A stretch of DNA of 64,000 bases from Pseudomonas purpurea (lineage in GTDB: Bacteria > Pseudomonadota > Gammaproteobacteria > Pseudomonadales > Pseudomonadaceae). Within the stretch, counting starts at the first letter, position 1, and each line of letters begins with the position of its first letter. Under the pieces are notes generated by a model. The model did no database searches. It saw nothing but the letters and a program-made list of their open reading frames with translations, and was not told the origin of the DNA. Made by a program: the position numbers and the translations under genes. The stretch is taken from the NCBI RefSeq assembly GCF_039908635.1, contig NZ_CP150918.1, forward strand, positions 4,790,001 to 4,854,000, in the 5' to 3' direction. This document shows, one piece after another, positions 29,123 through 39,947 of this stretch.

Positions 29123-29216
29123 TAGAAACATCCTTTTCCAAACGAGTTCGTGTGGTTTTCATTGCCTAACAGACACAGCTATAGAAATCAGCGTTTCGTC
29201 AGAAATTCACGATTTT

Positions 29217-30008
29217 TTATTGGCTGAAGCTTCGCACAACACCCGACTTATTCCACAGCAACGGCAGAATTTTTCTCATGTGTTCGGGACTGGCGCTGGT
29301 CCAGAACTGCGCTTCCGCGGGCGGGCCCTGCGCGAGCAGTTCACGTTCGGCGAGCAGACGTTGAAGTTGCCGGGCAACGGCAGCACCGGTGTCGATCAGG
29401 CTGATGTCCGCGGGGATCAACTGCTTGAGCATCGGCTTGAGGAAGGGATAGTGAGTGCAGCCGAGAATGATCGTGTCACACCCGCCAGCCAGCAACGGTT
29501 CAAGGTAACCGGCCAGTAACCGACGCAGCGCGGAGCTGTGCAGATCGCCCGCCTCGATCATCTCCACGAGCCCCGGACAAGGCTGGGTGATGACGCGCAC
29601 ATCAGTGGCAAATCGGTCGAGCAGCGCCGCGAACTTGGCGCTCTGCAAGGTGCCTGTGGTGGCCAGCACCCCGACCACGCCACTGCGGGTGGCGGCCGCG
29701 GCCGGTTTTACCGCAGGCTCCATGCCGACCAGAGGCCAGTTCGGATAGTCACGACGCAAGTCCGCGACACCGGCCACGGTCGCCGTGTTGCAGGCCAACA
29801 CCAGAGCCTTGGCGCCCTGTTGCTGGAAGAACCCGGCCATCACGCTGCATCGCTGGCGAATGAACTCCGGGGTCTTCTCGCCGTAGGGAATGTTCCCGCA
29901 GTCGGCAACGTACAGCAGCGTTTCATTGGGCAACAGGCGCTGGATCTCGGCCAATACCGATAACCCACCAACGCCGGAATCGAACACACCAATCGGCGCT
30001 TCACGCAT
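29217..30008 (-). CDS. murI: glutamate racemase
   Basis: This 263-residue enzyme supplies D-glutamate for peptidoglycan. Motifs: [11 protein letters not shown] near the N-terminus, the first catalytic cysteine in LACNTAT and the second in LGCTHYPFL. The ATG at 30008 overlaps the last codons of moeB by 8 bases, so it is translationally coupled in the hemA-prfA-prmC-moeB-murI unit. Confidence 0.95.
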   Translation of the reverse strand: MREAPIGVFDSGVGGLSVLAEIQRLLPNETLLYVADCGNIPYGEKTPEFIRQRCSVMAGFFQQQGAKALVLACNTATVAGVADLRRDYPNWPLVGMEPAVKPAAAATRSGVVGVLATTGTLQSAKFAALLDRFATDVRVITQPCPGLVEMIEAGDLHSSALRRLLAGYLEPLLAGGCDTIILGCTHYPFLKPMLKQLIPADISLIDTGAAVARQLQRLLAERELLAQGPPAEAQFWTSASPEHMRKILPLLWNKSGVVRSFSQ

Positions 30009-30756
30009 GAGTGCCCCCGCAGACGCTGCAACCCGGATCACGCTTGACCCGCAATTCACGAAAACGCGTGCCCAAGGCATCGATCAGCAACAACCGCCCC
30101 ACCAAGGGCTCACCGAAACCCACCAGCAGTTTCAGCGCTTCAAGGGCTTGCAGGCTGCCGACCAACCCCACCAGCGGACCGACCACGCCGGCCTCGCTGC
30201 AAGTCAGTTCGGCTTCGCTGCCGTGCCCGTACAAGCAGTGGTAGCACGGGCTCTCGGCGCGACGCGGGTCGAACACCGACAACTGCCCTTCCAGGCGAAT
30301 CGCCGCACCGCTGACCAACGGTTTTTTCGCCGCCACGCAGGCCGCGTTCACCGCTTCGCGGGTGGAAAAATTATCGGAACAATCAAGCACCAGATCGACA
30401 CCGGCCACCGCCGCCGCCAACGAATCTTCGTCCAGCGCGGTGCGATGGGCGATCAGTTGAATCTCGGGGTTGATCGCCGCCAGGCGCTTGATTGCCGAAT
30501 CGACTTTGCTCAAGCCGACGCTGTCGGTGTCATGGATGATCTGGCGCTGCAGGTTGGTCAGGTCGACCGTGTCGAAGTCCGCCAGATGCAGCTCACCGAC
30601 CCCCGCCGCCGCCAGATACAACGCAACCGGTGCGCCAAGACCGCCGAGGCCGACGATCAGTACGCGGCTGCCTTTGAGCCGCAATTGCCCGTCGATGTCG
30701 ACGTGCTGCAACAGAATCTGCCGGCTATAGCGCAACAGTTCCTGATCATTCAGCAC
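30001..30756 (-). CDS. moeB: molybdopterin-synthase adenylyltransferase
   Basis: This 251-residue ThiF/MoeB-type E1-like enzyme adenylates the MoaD C-terminus in molybdenum cofactor synthesis. ATP loop GLGGLGAP is at 36-43. Zinc cysteines occur as CYHC and near the C-terminus as CSVC. Gene order between prmC and murI matches P. aeruginosa. It overlaps prmC by 7 bases. Confidence 0.93.
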   Translation of the reverse strand: MLNDQELLRYSRQILLQHVDIDGQLRLKGSRVLIVGLGGLGAPVALYLAAAGVGELHLADFDTVDLTNLQRQIIHDTDSVGLSKVDSAIKRLAAINPEIQLIAHRTALDEDSLAAAVAGVDLVLDCSDNFSTREAVNAACVAAKKPLVSGAAIRLEGQLSVFDPRRAESPCYHCLYGHGSEAELTCSEAGVVGPLVGLVGSLQALEALKLLVGFGEPLVGRLLLIDALGTRFRELRVKRDPGCSVCGGTHA

Positions 30757-31580
30757 GGCAGGCGCCCCAGACTGATACGTTCGTGACCGCCCAGGTCCTT
30801 GCGGCTGTGGACTTCTTCAAAGCCTTGGGTCAGCAGCAAATCACGCACCGCGTCGGCCTGATCGTAACCGTGCTCGAGCATCAGCCAGCCGCCTGCCTCA
30901 AGGTGTTGCGGTGCCTGGGCGATGATCAAACGCAGGTCGTCGAGGCCATCGGTGCCGGCCACCAGCGCACTCGCGGGTTCGAAGCGCACATCACCGGCCA
31001 CCAGATGCGGATCGGCAGCGGCAATGTACGGCGGGTTGCTGATGATCAGCGTGTAGCGATGATCTTTCAGCGAGTCGAACCAGTGGCTGCTCAGCACCGT
31101 CACGTTATTCAAGTGCAGGCGCTGGCGATTGCGCTCGGCCAGGGCCACCGCTTCCAGCACGCGGTCCACGGCTGTGACACTCCACAGCGGACGTTCGCTG
31201 GCCAAGGCCAGGGCAATGGCGCCGCTGCCGGTGCCCAGATCAAGGACATTGGCCGGTGTCGCGGGCAACAGTTCCAGCGCGGTTTCGACCAGCAACTCGG
31301 TGTCCGGGCGCGGGATCAGCGTGTGTGGCGCCACTTCCAGATCGAGTTTCCAGAAACCCTGCTGGCCGAGGATGTACGCCACCGGCTCACCGGAACGGCG
31401 GCGCTGCAAGTATTCGGCAAAGGTCAGCGCCGCTTCGCTCGGCACGATGCGCTCGGGCCAGGTGTGCAGAAAACTGCGGGACTTGCCCAGGGCCGCGGCC
31501 AGCAGCAATTCGGCATCCAGGCGCGCAGTGGGCGAATCCGGCAGGTCAGCCGCGCGTAACAAACTGGCAATGATGGTCAT
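30750..31580 (-). CDS. prmC: release factor N5-glutamine methyltransferase PrmC
   Basis: This 276-residue SAM methyltransferase modifies the GGQ glutamine of RF1 and RF2. SAM motif LDLGTGSGAIAL is at about 115-126 and the catalytic NPPY motif in IISNPPYIAA. It directly follows prfA, whose product is its substrate; the ATG begins at the base after the prfA stop. Confidence 0.95.
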   Translation of the reverse strand: MTIIASLLRAADLPDSPTARLDAELLLAAALGKSRSFLHTWPERIVPSEAALTFAEYLQRRRSGEPVAYILGQQGFWKLDLEVAPHTLIPRPDTELLVETALELLPATPANVLDLGTGSGAIALALASERPLWSVTAVDRVLEAVALAERNRQRLHLNNVTVLSSHWFDSLKDHRYTLIISNPPYIAAADPHLVAGDVRFEPASALVAGTDGLDDLRLIIAQAPQHLEAGGWLMLEHGYDQADAVRDLLLTQGFEEVHSRKDLGGHERISLGRLPC

Positions 31581-32663
31581 TTATTCACCTATCGCCGCCA
31601 GTTGGTCGGCCTGGAATTCAGCCAACAACGGCTCGATCACGGCATCGACGCCACCGGCGAGGATTTCGTCGAGGGAATACAACGTCAGGTTGACCCGGTG
31701 GTCGGTGACCCGGCCCTGGGCAAAGTTGTACGTACGGATGCGCTCGGAACGGTCGCCCGAGCCCACCAGCAACTTGCGTTCGCTGGCGATGGCATTCGCG
31801 GCGGCGCTGGTTTGCTGGTCGTTCAATTTAGCCGAAAGCCAGGACATTGCCCGCGCCCGGTTCTTGTGCTGGGAACGTTCTTCCTGGCACTCGACCACGA
31901 TGCCCGACGGCAAGTGAGTGATCCGAATGGCCGAGTCGGTCTTGTTCACGTGCTGACCGCCCGCGCCGGAAGAACGATAGGTGTCGACCCGCAAATCCGC
32001 CGGGTTGATCTCGATCGCTTCCTGCTCGTCCGGCTCCGGCAACACCGCCACGGTGCAGGCCGAGGTGTGGATGCGGCCCTGGGACTCAGTGGCCGGAACC
32101 CGTTGCACACGGTGCGCGCCGGATTCGAACTTGAGCTTGCCGTAGACGTTGTCGCCTTCAACCCGCGCAATGACTTCCTTATAGCCGCCGTGCTCGCCGA
32201 TGTTCTCAGAGAGAATCTCGACCCGCCAGCCACGCCGCTCGGCGTAACGCGAATACATGCGAAACAGGTCGCCGGAGAAAATCGCCGCTTCATCACCCCC
32301 GGTGCCGGCACGGATTTCCAGGAACACGTTGCGCCCGTCGTTCGGGTCCTTGGGCAGTAACATGCGTTGCAGGCTGGATTCGAGCTCGATCAGTTGCTCT
32401 TTGGCTTCGCGAACTTCTTCCACGGCCATTTCGCGCATGTCCGGGTCGCTGTCCTTGAGCAGTGCCTGGGCACCTTCGAGGTCACCCTGAACCTTGAGCA
32501 ACTGCTTATAGGTGGCGACAATCGGCTCAACTTCCGCGTATTCCTTGGAATAGGTGCGGAACTTGTTCTGATCGGAAATGACTTCGCCATCGCCAAGCAA
32601 GGCTGTCAGTTCTTCGAAACGGTCCTGGAGGATGTCCAGCTTATTGAGCAGTGACGCTTTCAT
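31581..32663 (-). CDS. prfA: peptide chain release factor 1
   Basis: This 360-residue RF1 ends translation at UAA and UAG. The codon-recognition tripeptide is PAT ([10 protein letters not shown]) and the peptidyl-hydrolysis motif is [13 protein letters not shown]. Length and motifs are typical. It overlaps the end of hemA by 4 bases, so it is coupled to haem synthesis as in many gamma-proteobacteria. Confidence 0.97.
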   Translation of the reverse strand: MKASLLNKLDILQDRFEELTALLGDGEVISDQNKFRTYSKEYAEVEPIVATYKQLLKVQGDLEGAQALLKDSDPDMREMAVEEVREAKEQLIELESSLQRMLLPKDPNDGRNVFLEIRAGTGGDEAAIFSGDLFRMYSRYAERRGWRVEILSENIGEHGGYKEVIARVEGDNVYGKLKFESGAHRVQRVPATESQGRIHTSACTVAVLPEPDEQEAIEINPADLRVDTYRSSGAGGQHVNKTDSAIRITHLPSGIVVECQEERSQHKNRARAMSWLSAKLNDQQTSAAANAIASERKLLVGSGDRSERIRTYNFAQGRVTDHRVNLTLYSLDEILAGGVDAVIEPLLAEFQADQLAAIGE

Positions 32664-33950
32664 TGCGGTTTTTTATCCGAAGAGCTATCCGAAGAGCCCT
32701 CACCGAGGGCAAAGAGTTCCTGGGCCATGGCCAGCGCATCGAGGCGGCCTTCGGCGGTCAGTTTTTTCAACTGAACGCTGGGCGCATGCAGCAACTTGTT
32801 GGTCAGGCCACGCGCCAGTTGCACCAATATGTCCTCAGCATTGCCGCCGTTGGCGAGCAGTCGCTGGGCTTTTTGCAATTCTTCATCGCGCAGGCGTTCG
32901 CTTTGTTGACGATAGGCCTTGAGCACATCGACCGCCGCCAGCTCACGCAGGCGAACCATGAAGTCATCAGCACCGATGGAAACCATCTCTTCCGCCGCCT
33001 GGGCTGCACCCTGGCGACTCTTGAGGTTTTCGGCGACCACTTCGTGGAGATCGTCGACGCTATAGAGGTAAACGTCGTCCAACTCGCCGACTTCCGGCTC
33101 GATATCCCGTGGCACGGCGATGTCGACCATGAAGATCGGTTTGTGCTTGCGCAGCTTCAGCGCACTTTCGACCGCGCCCTTGCCGAGGATCGGCAACTGG
33201 CTGGCGGTGGAACTGATGACGATGTCGCTGCGCACCAGCTCTGCCGGGATGTCCGAGAGTAGCACCGCGTGGGCGCCGAACTGTTCGGCCAGGATACTCG
33301 CGCGCTCCAGGGTCCGGTTGGCGACCACGATCCGCTTCACGCCCAACTCATGCAAATGGCGGGCGACCAGAGTGATGGTCTCGCCGGCACCGATCAGCAA
33401 GGCCTGGCTGCGTTGCAAGTCGCTGAAAATCTGTTTGGCCAGGCTGACCGCCGCAAACGCCACGGACACCGGGTTTTCGCCAATGGCGGTGTCGGTGCGC
33501 ACTTGCTTGGCCGCGTTGAACGTGGCCCTGGAACAAACGCCCGAGCAGCGGCCCCACCGTGCCGGCCTCACGGGCCACGGCATAGGCGGACTTCATCTGA
33601 CCGAGAATCTGCGGTTCGCCCAATACCAGCGAGTCGAGCCCGGAGGCCACGCGCATCATGTGACGAACTGCCGCATCATCTTCATGCACATAAGCACTCG
33701 CGCGCAGCTCATCGAGGCTTAAATGATGATAATCGGCCAACCAGCACAGCACGGTTTCGGCCGAAAGGTGATCCTGTTCTATATAGAGTTCACTGCGATT
33801 GCAGGTGGAGAGGATCGCAGCTTCGCGACTGTCGGTGAGTCGGCAGAGCTGCTGCAAGGCTTCAACCAGCTGCTCTGGAGTAAAAGCCACGCGCTCGCGC
33901 ACGTCTACTGACGCAGTCTTGTGGTTAATACCAAGTGCAAGGAAGGCCAT
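32660..33950 (-). pseudogene. hemA: glutamyl-tRNA reductase, single-base frameshift
   Basis: This is the first committed enzyme of haem synthesis, reducing glutamyl-tRNA to glutamate-1-semialdehyde. The N-terminal part has the catalytic cysteine in STCNRSELY near residue 50. The frame breaks after GRLFQ: one extra base in the CCAGGGCC run (plus-strand CCC at 33526-33528) moves [19 protein letters not shown] into another frame, in which the NADPH domain (LLIGAGETI) and the rest continue to the normal stop. Nothing else is missing. Because hemA is needed for haem, the break is most likely an error in the sequence. Confidence 0.9.
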
Positions 33951-34132
33951 TCAAGGTCGCTGATGATGTCGAGAAGCCGACAATTGTCCTACTTCGTCCG
34001 GGCCAGAACAACCACCGCAGACTATTGTCCTAATAGACCGCCTGTGAAAAGGCACTCATTGAGTCTCGGTTATGTTTGGCCGAAGGCTTGTGTCATGATG
34101 ATCCGACCGCAGGTTAGTCGTCCTCTTCCTAT
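33951..34132. promoter_or_regulatory. divergent promoter region of hemA and the TPR-lolB unit
   Basis: These 182 bases separate two divergent operons and should hold both promoters. I see no clear operator; the sequence is somewhat AT-rich compared with its neighbours. Confidence 0.45.
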
Positions 34133-35857
34133 ATGAATAGATCTTCCGCGTTGCTCCTCGCTTTTGTCTTCCTCAGCGGCTGCCAGGCCTTGGCACCCGT
34201 TTCGTCGGACGGTACGCCGCCGGTCGAAGACAGCGCCCCAGCCCCTGAAAAACCCAAGGTTTACGCCTCCTTCAGTGAAGAAACCATCTTCAGCCTGTTG
34301 AGTGCGGAACTGGCCGGCCAGCGCAATCGTTTCGACATTGCCCTGGACAACTACGTGACCCAGGCCATCAACACTCAGGATGCAGGGGTTTCCGAACGAG
34401 CCTTCCGCATCGCCGAATACCTGGGCGCCGATCAGGCTGCGCTGGATACCGCATTGATCTGGGCCAAAAACGCTCCGACCGACCTCGAAGCCCAACGCGC
34501 CGCCGCCGTACAACTGGCCCGCGCTGGCCGCTACGACGATTCCATGGTCTATATGGAAAAAGTCCTGCAAGGCAAAGGCGACACTCATTTCGACTTTCTG
34601 GCACTGTCAGCGGCTGACACCGATCAGGACACGCGCAACGGCCTGATGAAAAGTTTTGACCGTTTGTTGCAGCGTCACCCTAACAACGGCCAGCTGATTT
34701 TCGGCAAGGCGCTCTTGATGCAACAGGACGGTGACGCCAAGGGCGCGCTGACCCTGCTGGAGAAACACCCTCCGGAAGACGGCGAGATTGCGCCAATCCT
34801 GCTGCGCGCTCGCCTGTTGCAAGGGTTGAACCGTGGCAGCGAAGCCATGCCGCTGCTGGAAAAAAGCATCCGCAAATACCCCGACGACAAACGCCTGCGC
34901 CTGACCTATGCGCGCATGCTGGTCGAACAGGACCGCATGGACGACGCCAAGACGCAGTTTTCCAGCCTGGTCCAGCAATACCCGGAAGACGACGAACTGC
35001 GTTACTCCCTGGCACTCGTCTGCCTGGAAGCCAAGGCGTGGGATGAGGCCAAGGGTTACCTGGAAGACCTGATTGCACGCGAAAGCCATGTCGACTCGGC
35101 GCACCTGAACCTGGGCCGCATCGCCGAAGAACGCAACGATCCGCAAGGCGCACTGATCGAGTACGCCCAGGTCGGCCCCGGCAACGACTATCTACCGGCG
35201 CAATTGCGCCAGGCCGACATCCTGATGAACAACGGCCGCACGGCCGAAGCCGAAACACGCCTGGCCAAGGAACGCGACGAGCAGCCTGACTACGCGATCC
35301 AGCTATACCTGATACAAGCCGAGACCCTGTCGGCCAACAATCAGGGCGATCGCGCCTGGAAGGTCCTTGAACAAGCGTTGCAGCAATATCCGGATGACCT
35401 GAACCTTCTCTATACGCGGGCCATGCTGGCGGAAAAGCGCAATGACCTGGCGCAAATGGAGAAAGACCTGCGACTGATCATCAAGCGCGACCCGGACAAC
35501 GCCATGGCGCTCAACGCCTTGGGGTACACCTTGTCTGACCGCACGACGCGCTACGCCGAAGCCAAGGCGCTGATCGAACAGGCTCACCAGTTGAATCCCG
35601 AAGACCCGGCCGTTCTCGACAGCCTCGGCTGGGTGAACTTCCGAATGGGCAACCTCGACGAAGCTGAACGCTTGCTGCGTCAGGCCCTGGAGCGGTTCCC
35701 CGACCAGGAAGTCGCTGCGCACCTGGGCGAAGTCCTGTGGGCCAACGGCAAACAACGCGAAGCCAGACAGATCTGGAGCAAGTTCCTCAAAGATCAACCT
35801 GACAGCCCTACCCTGCGCAGCACCATCAAGCGCCTGACCGGTTCCGAGACTCTTTAA
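34133..35857 (+). CDS. tetratricopeptide repeat lipoprotein (PA4667-like)
   Basis: This 574-residue protein has a lipoprotein signal ending FLSGC near residue 17, a Pro-rich linker and at least eight TPR-like helical repeats, e.g. [19 protein letters not shown] and [22 protein letters not shown] near the C-terminus. It probably acts as an outer-membrane-anchored scaffold; no partner is known from sequence. It precedes lolB by four bases, so it may assist lipoprotein or envelope assembly. Confidence 0.87.
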   Translation: MNRSSALLLAFVFLSGCQALAPVSSDGTPPVEDSAPAPEKPKVYASFSEETIFSLLSAELAGQRNRFDIALDNYVTQAINTQDAGVSERAFRIAEYLGADQAALDTALIWAKNAPTDLEAQRAAAVQLARAGRYDDSMVYMEKVLQGKGDTHFDFLALSAADTDQDTRNGLMKSFDRLLQRHPNNGQLIFGKALLMQQDGDAKGALTLLEKHPPEDGEIAPILLRARLLQGLNRGSEAMPLLEKSIRKYPDDKRLRLTYARMLVEQDRMDDAKTQFSSLVQQYPEDDELRYSLALVCLEAKAWDEAKGYLEDLIARESHVDSAHLNLGRIAEERNDPQGALIEYAQVGPGNDYLPAQLRQADILMNNGRTAEAETRLAKERDEQPDYAIQLYLIQAETLSANNQGDRAWKVLEQALQQYPDDLNLLYTRAMLAEKRNDLAQMEKDLRLIIKRDPDNAMALNALGYTLSDRTTRYAEAKALIEQAHQLNPEDPAVLDSLGWVNFRMGNLDEAERLLRQALERFPDQEVAAHLGEVLWANGKQREARQIWSKFLKDQPDSPTLRSTIKRLTGSETL

Positions 35858-35861
35858 AATC

Positions 35862-36479
35862 ATGTTTTTGCGCCACGTTATCGTTTTCAGCTTTATCGCC
35901 CTGCTTGCCGGTTGCGCAGGCTTTGGTGCCCGTGAGTCGGTCGAAGGTCACGGCAACCCCGCACAATGGAGCGAGCACAAGCAGCAACTGGCCAGCCTCG
36001 ATGGCTGGCAAATCAACGGCAAGGTTGGCATTCGCGCCCCGAAAGATTCGGGTAGCGGCACGTTGTTCTGGCTGCAACGCCAGGATTACTACGACATCCG
36101 CCTCTCCGGTCCATTAGGCCGCGGTGCTGCCCGACTGATGGGACGGCCCGGCAAGGTTTCGCTGGAAGTCGCCAACCAGGGTCGCTATGAAGCGTCCACC
36201 CCCGAAGGTTTGCTGGAAGAACAACTGGGCTGGAAGCTGCCGGTCTCGCACCTGGTCTGGTGGGTTCGCGGCTTACCCGCGCCCGACAGCAAAAGTCGCT
36301 TGAGCCTCGATGCCGACAGTCGCCTGGCCACACTGGAGCAGGATGGCTGGCAGGTCGAATACCTCAGCTACACCCAACAAAATGGCTACTGGCTACCGGA
36401 GCGGATCAAACTGCACGGCATCGACCTTGACGTCACGCTGGTGATCAAGGACTGGCAACCTCGCAAATTGGGGCAATGA
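35862..36479 (+). CDS. lolB: outer-membrane lipoprotein insertase LolB
   Basis: This 205-residue lipoprotein accepts lipoproteins from LolA and inserts them into the outer membrane. The signal ends LLAGC. The mature domain starts with [15 protein letters not shown], typical of LolB, and has [20 protein letters not shown]. It lies between the TPR gene and ispE, the usual Pseudomonas arrangement, and its stop is one base from the ispE start. Confidence 0.93.
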   Translation: MFLRHVIVFSFIALLAGCAGFGARESVEGHGNPAQWSEHKQQLASLDGWQINGKVGIRAPKDSGSGTLFWLQRQDYYDIRLSGPLGRGAARLMGRPGKVSLEVANQGRYEASTPEGLLEEQLGWKLPVSHLVWWVRGLPAPDSKSRLSLDADSRLATLEQDGWQVEYLSYTQQNGYWLPERIKLHGIDLDVTLVIKDWQPRKLGQ

Positions 36480-36480
36480 C

Positions 36481-37332
36481 ATGCCAGCAAATCGCCTGAC
36501 CCTGCCCTCGCCCGCCAAGCTCAATTTGATGCTGCACATCCTCGGTCGCCGTGAAGACGGCTACCACGAGCTGCAAACACTGTTTCAGTTTCTCGATTAC
36601 GGCGATGAAATCACCTTCGCCGTACGCGATGACGGTGTCATTCGTTTGCATACCGAATTCGAAGGCGTCCCTCACGACAGCAATCTGATCGTCAAAGCCG
36701 CCAAGAAACTCCAGGAACAATCCGGCTGCACGCTCGGGATTGATATCTGGATCGAAAAAATCCTGCCCATGGGCGGTGGAATCGGCGGCGGCAGCTCGAA
36801 TGCCGCCACTACATTGCTGGGGCTCAATCATCTCTGGCAACTGGGCTGGGATGAAGATCGGCTCGCCACCCTGGGCCTGACCCTGGGCGCCGACGTCCCG
36901 GTTTTCGTGCGTGGGCATGCCGCATTTGCCGAGGGCGTGGGAGAAAAGCTCACCCCCGTAGACCCCGAAGAACCGTGGTATCTGGTGCTTGTGCCGCAAG
37001 TATCTGTAAGTACAGCAGAAATTTTTTCAGATCCGCTGTTGACACGTAACTCTTCTCCCATTAAAGTGCGCCCCGTTCCCAAGGGAAACAGTCGAAATGA
37101 CTGCTTACCGGTGGTAACAAGGCGTTATCCAGATGTACGTAACGCTTTGAATTTGCTAGGTAAATTTACCGAAGCAAAACTCACCGGAACTGGAAGTTGT
37201 GTGTTTGGGGGCTTCCCAAGCAAAGCTGAAGCTGATAAAGTCTCGGCCCTTCTTACAGAGACCCTTACAGGGTTTGTAGCAAAGGGAAGCAACGTTTCGA
37301 TGTTGCATCGCAAACTACAAAGTCTGCTCTAA
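36481..37332 (+). CDS. ispE: 4-diphosphocytidyl-2-C-methyl-D-erythritol kinase
   Basis: This 283-residue GHMP kinase of the MEP isoprenoid pathway phosphorylates CDP-methylerythritol. [12 protein letters not shown] lies at the N-terminus and the glycine-rich ATP loop [16 protein letters not shown] near 97-112. The last third of the gene (from about 36990) drops to roughly 40-48 % GC and uses AT-rich codons unlike the first part. A TTGACA-N17-TAAAGT promoter-like site lies inside it, see separate entry. Confidence 0.94.
   Translation: MPANRLTLPSPAKLNLMLHILGRREDGYHELQTLFQFLDYGDEITFAVRDDGVIRLHTEFEGVPHDSNLIVKAAKKLQEQSGCTLGIDIWIEKILPMGGGIGGGSSNAATTLLGLNHLWQLGWDEDRLATLGLTLGADVPVFVRGHAAFAEGVGEKLTPVDPEEPWYLVLVPQVSVSTAEIFSDPLLTRNSSPIKVRPVPKGNSRNDCLPVVTRRYPDVRNALNLLGKFTEAKLTGTGSCVFGGFPSKAEADKVSALLTETLTGFVAKGSNVSMLHRKLQSLL
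37039..37067 (+). promoter_or_regulatory. candidate promoter inside ispE for tRNA-Gln and prs
   Basis: A perfect -35 TTGACA (37039-37044), 17 bases, then TAAAGT (37062-37067, four of six -10 bases) lies about 300 bases before tRNA-Gln and 425 before prs. It sits at the edge of the low-GC part of ispE. Confidence 0.5.
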
Positions 37333-37369
37333 AAGGAATCGAGTACTGGGTACTCGTTGCAACAGATAC

Positions 37370-37444
37370 AGGGGCGTCGCCAAGCGGTAAGGCAGCAGGT
37401 TTTGATCCTGCCATGCGTTGGTTCGAATCCAGCCGCCCCTGCCA
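37370..37444 (+). tRNA. tRNA-Gln (anticodon TTG)
   Basis: The 75-base sequence folds as a cloverleaf: acceptor AGGGGCG with CGCCCCT, anticodon stem GCAGG-TTTTGAT-CCTGC giving anticodon TTG, T-loop GGTTCGAATCC, and encoded G-CCA. It lies between ispE and prs as in other Pseudomonas. Confidence 0.95.
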
Positions 37445-37490
37445 TTTTCTAATACTCATCCAGGTTACCCTCAGCCTTCAGGTACTGCGC

Positions 37491-38432
37491 GTGTCCAAGA
37501 TGATGGTCTTTACGGGGAACGCTAACCCCGATCTGGCTCGGCGTGTTGTACGTCAGCTGCATATCCCTCTCGGTGACATCTCTGTCGGTAAATTTTCCGA
37601 CGGCGAAATTACAGCCGAGATCAATGAAAACGTCCGCGGTAAAGATGTTTTCATTATTCAGCCGACTTGCGCTCCGACCAACGATAACCTGATGGAACTC
37701 GTCGTGATGGCTGATGCCTTCCGCCGCTCCTCAGCAACTCGTATCACTGCTGTTATTCCTTACTTTGGTTATGCCCGTCAGGATCGCCGTCCGCGTTCCG
37801 CACGTGTGGCTATCAGCGCGAAAGTCGTTGCTGACATGCTTACCGTAGTCGGCATCGATCGTGTTCTCACGGTTGATTTGCATGCTGACCAAATCCAGGG
37901 TTTCTTCGATATTCCGGTAGATAACATCTACGGCTCCCCGGTTCTGGTGGATGACATTGAAGATCAGCGCTTCGAAAACCTGATGATCGTGTCCCCGGAC
38001 ATTGGCGGCGTCGTGCGTGCACGTGCTGTTGCCAAGTCCCTGGGCGTGGACCTCGGGATCATCGACAAACGCCGTGAGAAAGCCAATCACTCTGAAGTGA
38101 TGCATATCATCGGTGATGTCGAAGGGCGTACCTGTATTCTGGTCGACGACATGGTTGATACCGCCGGCACCCTGTGCCACGCGGCTAAAGCCTTGAAAGA
38201 GCATGGCGCTGCCAAAGTCTTTGCCTACTGCACACACCCTGTGCTGTCGGGTCGAGCGATCGAAAACATTGAAAATTCCGTGCTGGACGAGCTGGTGGTG
38301 ACTAACACCATCCCGCTGTCCGCCGCAGCACAAGCCTGTGCACGTATCCGTCAACTGGATATCGCACCGGTAGTTGCCGAAGCGGTTCGCCGCATCAGCA
38401 ATGAAGAATCGATCAGCGCGATGTTCCGCTAA
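37491..38432 (+). CDS. prs: ribose-phosphate pyrophosphokinase
   Basis: This 313-residue enzyme makes PRPP for purine, pyrimidine, His, Trp and NAD synthesis. The GTG start gives [20 protein letters not shown], the usual Pseudomonas N-terminus. The catalytic/ribose-5-phosphate motif [18 protein letters not shown] is near 213-230 and the ATP region [10 protein letters not shown] near 93-102. It feeds the hpt and upp salvage enzymes encoded 19 kb to the left. Confidence 0.97.
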   Translation: MSKMMVFTGNANPDLARRVVRQLHIPLGDISVGKFSDGEITAEINENVRGKDVFIIQPTCAPTNDNLMELVVMADAFRRSSATRITAVIPYFGYARQDRRPRSARVAISAKVVADMLTVVGIDRVLTVDLHADQIQGFFDIPVDNIYGSPVLVDDIEDQRFENLMIVSPDIGGVVRARAVAKSLGVDLGIIDKRREKANHSEVMHIIGDVEGRTCILVDDMVDTAGTLCHAAKALKEHGAAKVFAYCTHPVLSGRAIENIENSVLDELVVTNTIPLSAAAQACARIRQLDIAPVVAEAVRRISNEESISAMFR

Positions 38433-38464
38433 GGGCCCTGCCCTTTCGGACACTTCTCGTTGAC

Positions 38465-38509
38465 GAAAAGCGCCCCGCCCCGGCATTCCTGTCGGGGCGG
38501 GGCTTTTTT
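38465..38509 (+). terminator. rho-independent terminator after prs
   Basis: AAAAGCGCCCCGCCCCG...CGGGGCGGGGCTTTTTT is a long GC stem followed by Ts, about 30 bases after the prs stop. Confidence 0.88.
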
Positions 38510-38574
38510 GCCCATATCGCCTTTAGCGCTGGTCGCAAACGCTGGGGCGAATGTGGTTATTTTGGAGATACAAC

Positions 38575-39171
38575 ATGAACGAATTTACTCTGAATGCTGA
38601 AGTGCGTTCCGACCTGGGGAAAGGTGCGAGCCGCCGCCTGCGTCGTCTCGCAAGCCTGGTTCCAGCTGTAGTTTACGGTGGCGAAAAAGCCCCTGAATCC
38701 ATCAGCATGCTGGCTAAAGAAGTTGCCAAACTGCTCGAAAACGAAGCGGCTTACAGCCACATCATCGAGCTGAACGTTGGCGGCACCAAGCAAAACGTAA
38801 TCATCAAAGCTCTGCAACGTCACCCGGCCAAAGGCCACGTGATGCACGCTGACTTCGTACGCGTTGTTGCTGGTCAGAAACTGTCCGCTCACGTTCCTGT
38901 GCACTTCATCAACGAAGCTGCTGCAGTGAAAAAAGGCGGCGAAATTTCGCACGTTGTTGCTGAAGTTGAAGTTTCCTGCCTGCCAAAAGACCTGCCTGAA
39001 TTCATCGAAGTCGACCTGGCTGACGCCGAAATCGGCTCGATCATTCACCTGTCCAACATCAAGGCCCCTAAAGGCGTTGAATTTGTTGCTCTGGCTCACG
39101 GTAACGACCTGGCTGTTGCCAACGTTCACGCTCCACGTGTTGCTCCAGCTGCAGAAGGCGCTGCAGAGTAA
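38575..39171 (+). CDS. rplY: 50S ribosomal protein L25 (Ctc form)
   Basis: This 198-residue two-domain form (N-terminal L25, C-terminal TL5/Ctc domain) binds 5S rRNA. It opens [24 protein letters not shown] and ends in an Ala-rich tail. Codon use is T-rich and strongly biased, as for highly expressed ribosomal genes. GGAGATACAAC precedes the ATG at 38575. It is followed by pth, the usual pairing. Confidence 0.96.
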   Translation: MNEFTLNAEVRSDLGKGASRRLRRLASLVPAVVYGGEKAPESISMLAKEVAKLLENEAAYSHIIELNVGGTKQNVIIKALQRHPAKGHVMHADFVRVVAGQKLSAHVPVHFINEAAAVKKGGEISHVVAEVEVSCLPKDLPEFIEVDLADAEIGSIIHLSNIKAPKGVEFVALAHGNDLAVANVHAPRVAPAAEGAAE

Positions 39172-39339
39172 TTCACTCTGTACGCCGGAGTGAGCAAGTA
39201 ACATCGCGGACTGGAACGTAGCGAGAAAGCGGGCGGAACGCGGAGTTTACATCATGGTAAATGAGCATTTTTCGTCCACTTTCGCCGCACAACCCCATTG
39301 CCGCGATGTTATCAACCACTCCAAGGAAGGGCCCCTGAC

Positions 39340-39925
39340 GTGAGTGCCATCAAACTGATCGTTGGCCTGGGAAATCCAGGCTCCGAATACGAACAGACCC
39401 GGCATAACGCAGGGGCCCTTTTTGTTGAGCGCATCGCGCACGCCCAAGGTGTAAACCTTGTGCCCGATCGCAAGTATTTCGGCCTGACCGGGCGCTTCTC
39501 GCATCAGGGTCAGGATGTTCGCCTGCTGATTCCCACCACCTACATGAACCGTAGCGGCCAGGGCCGTGGCGGCACTTGCCGGTTTTTTCCGCATCAAGCC
39601 GGAAGAGATCCTGGTGGCGCATGACGAACTCGACTTGCCTCCCGGCGTTGCCAAGCTCAAACAGGGCGGCGGGCATGGCGGTCACAACGGGTTGCGCGAC
39701 ATCATTGCGCAACTGGGCAACCAGAATACCTTTCACCGTCTGCGGCTCGGCATTGGCCACCCGGGCGTTGCCAGTATGGTTTCAAACTTTGTCCTGGGTC
39801 GTGCGCCACGCGCCGAACAGGAAAAACTCGATGCCAGCATCGATTTTGCCCTCGGCGTGCTGCCGGATATCTTCGCCGGTGAATGGAACCGCGCGATGAA
39901 AAACCTGCACAGCCAGAAGGCCTGA
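39340..39925 (+). pseudogene. pth: peptidyl-tRNA hydrolase, single-base frameshift
   Basis: This enzyme recycles peptidyl-tRNA. The GTG at 39340 gives [25 protein letters not shown] with the catalytic His in [13 protein letters not shown] follows. Then one extra G in CCAGGGCC (GGG at 39561-39563) shifts the frame, and [28 protein letters not shown] and the [12 protein letters not shown] block continue in the next frame to the normal stop at 39925. The full protein would be about 194 residues. The gene is essential in most bacteria, so a sequence error is likely. Confidence 0.9.
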
Positions 39926-39947
39926 CTCTTACCCGAGGGGAAACACC

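Noticed and set aside
33526..33528. Programmed ribosomal frameshifting as the explanation for hemA, pth and the M48 gene
   Set aside because: It would need an identical +1 skip in three unrelated genes with no slippery site such as that of prfB and no stimulating structure I can see; an inserted base explains all three.
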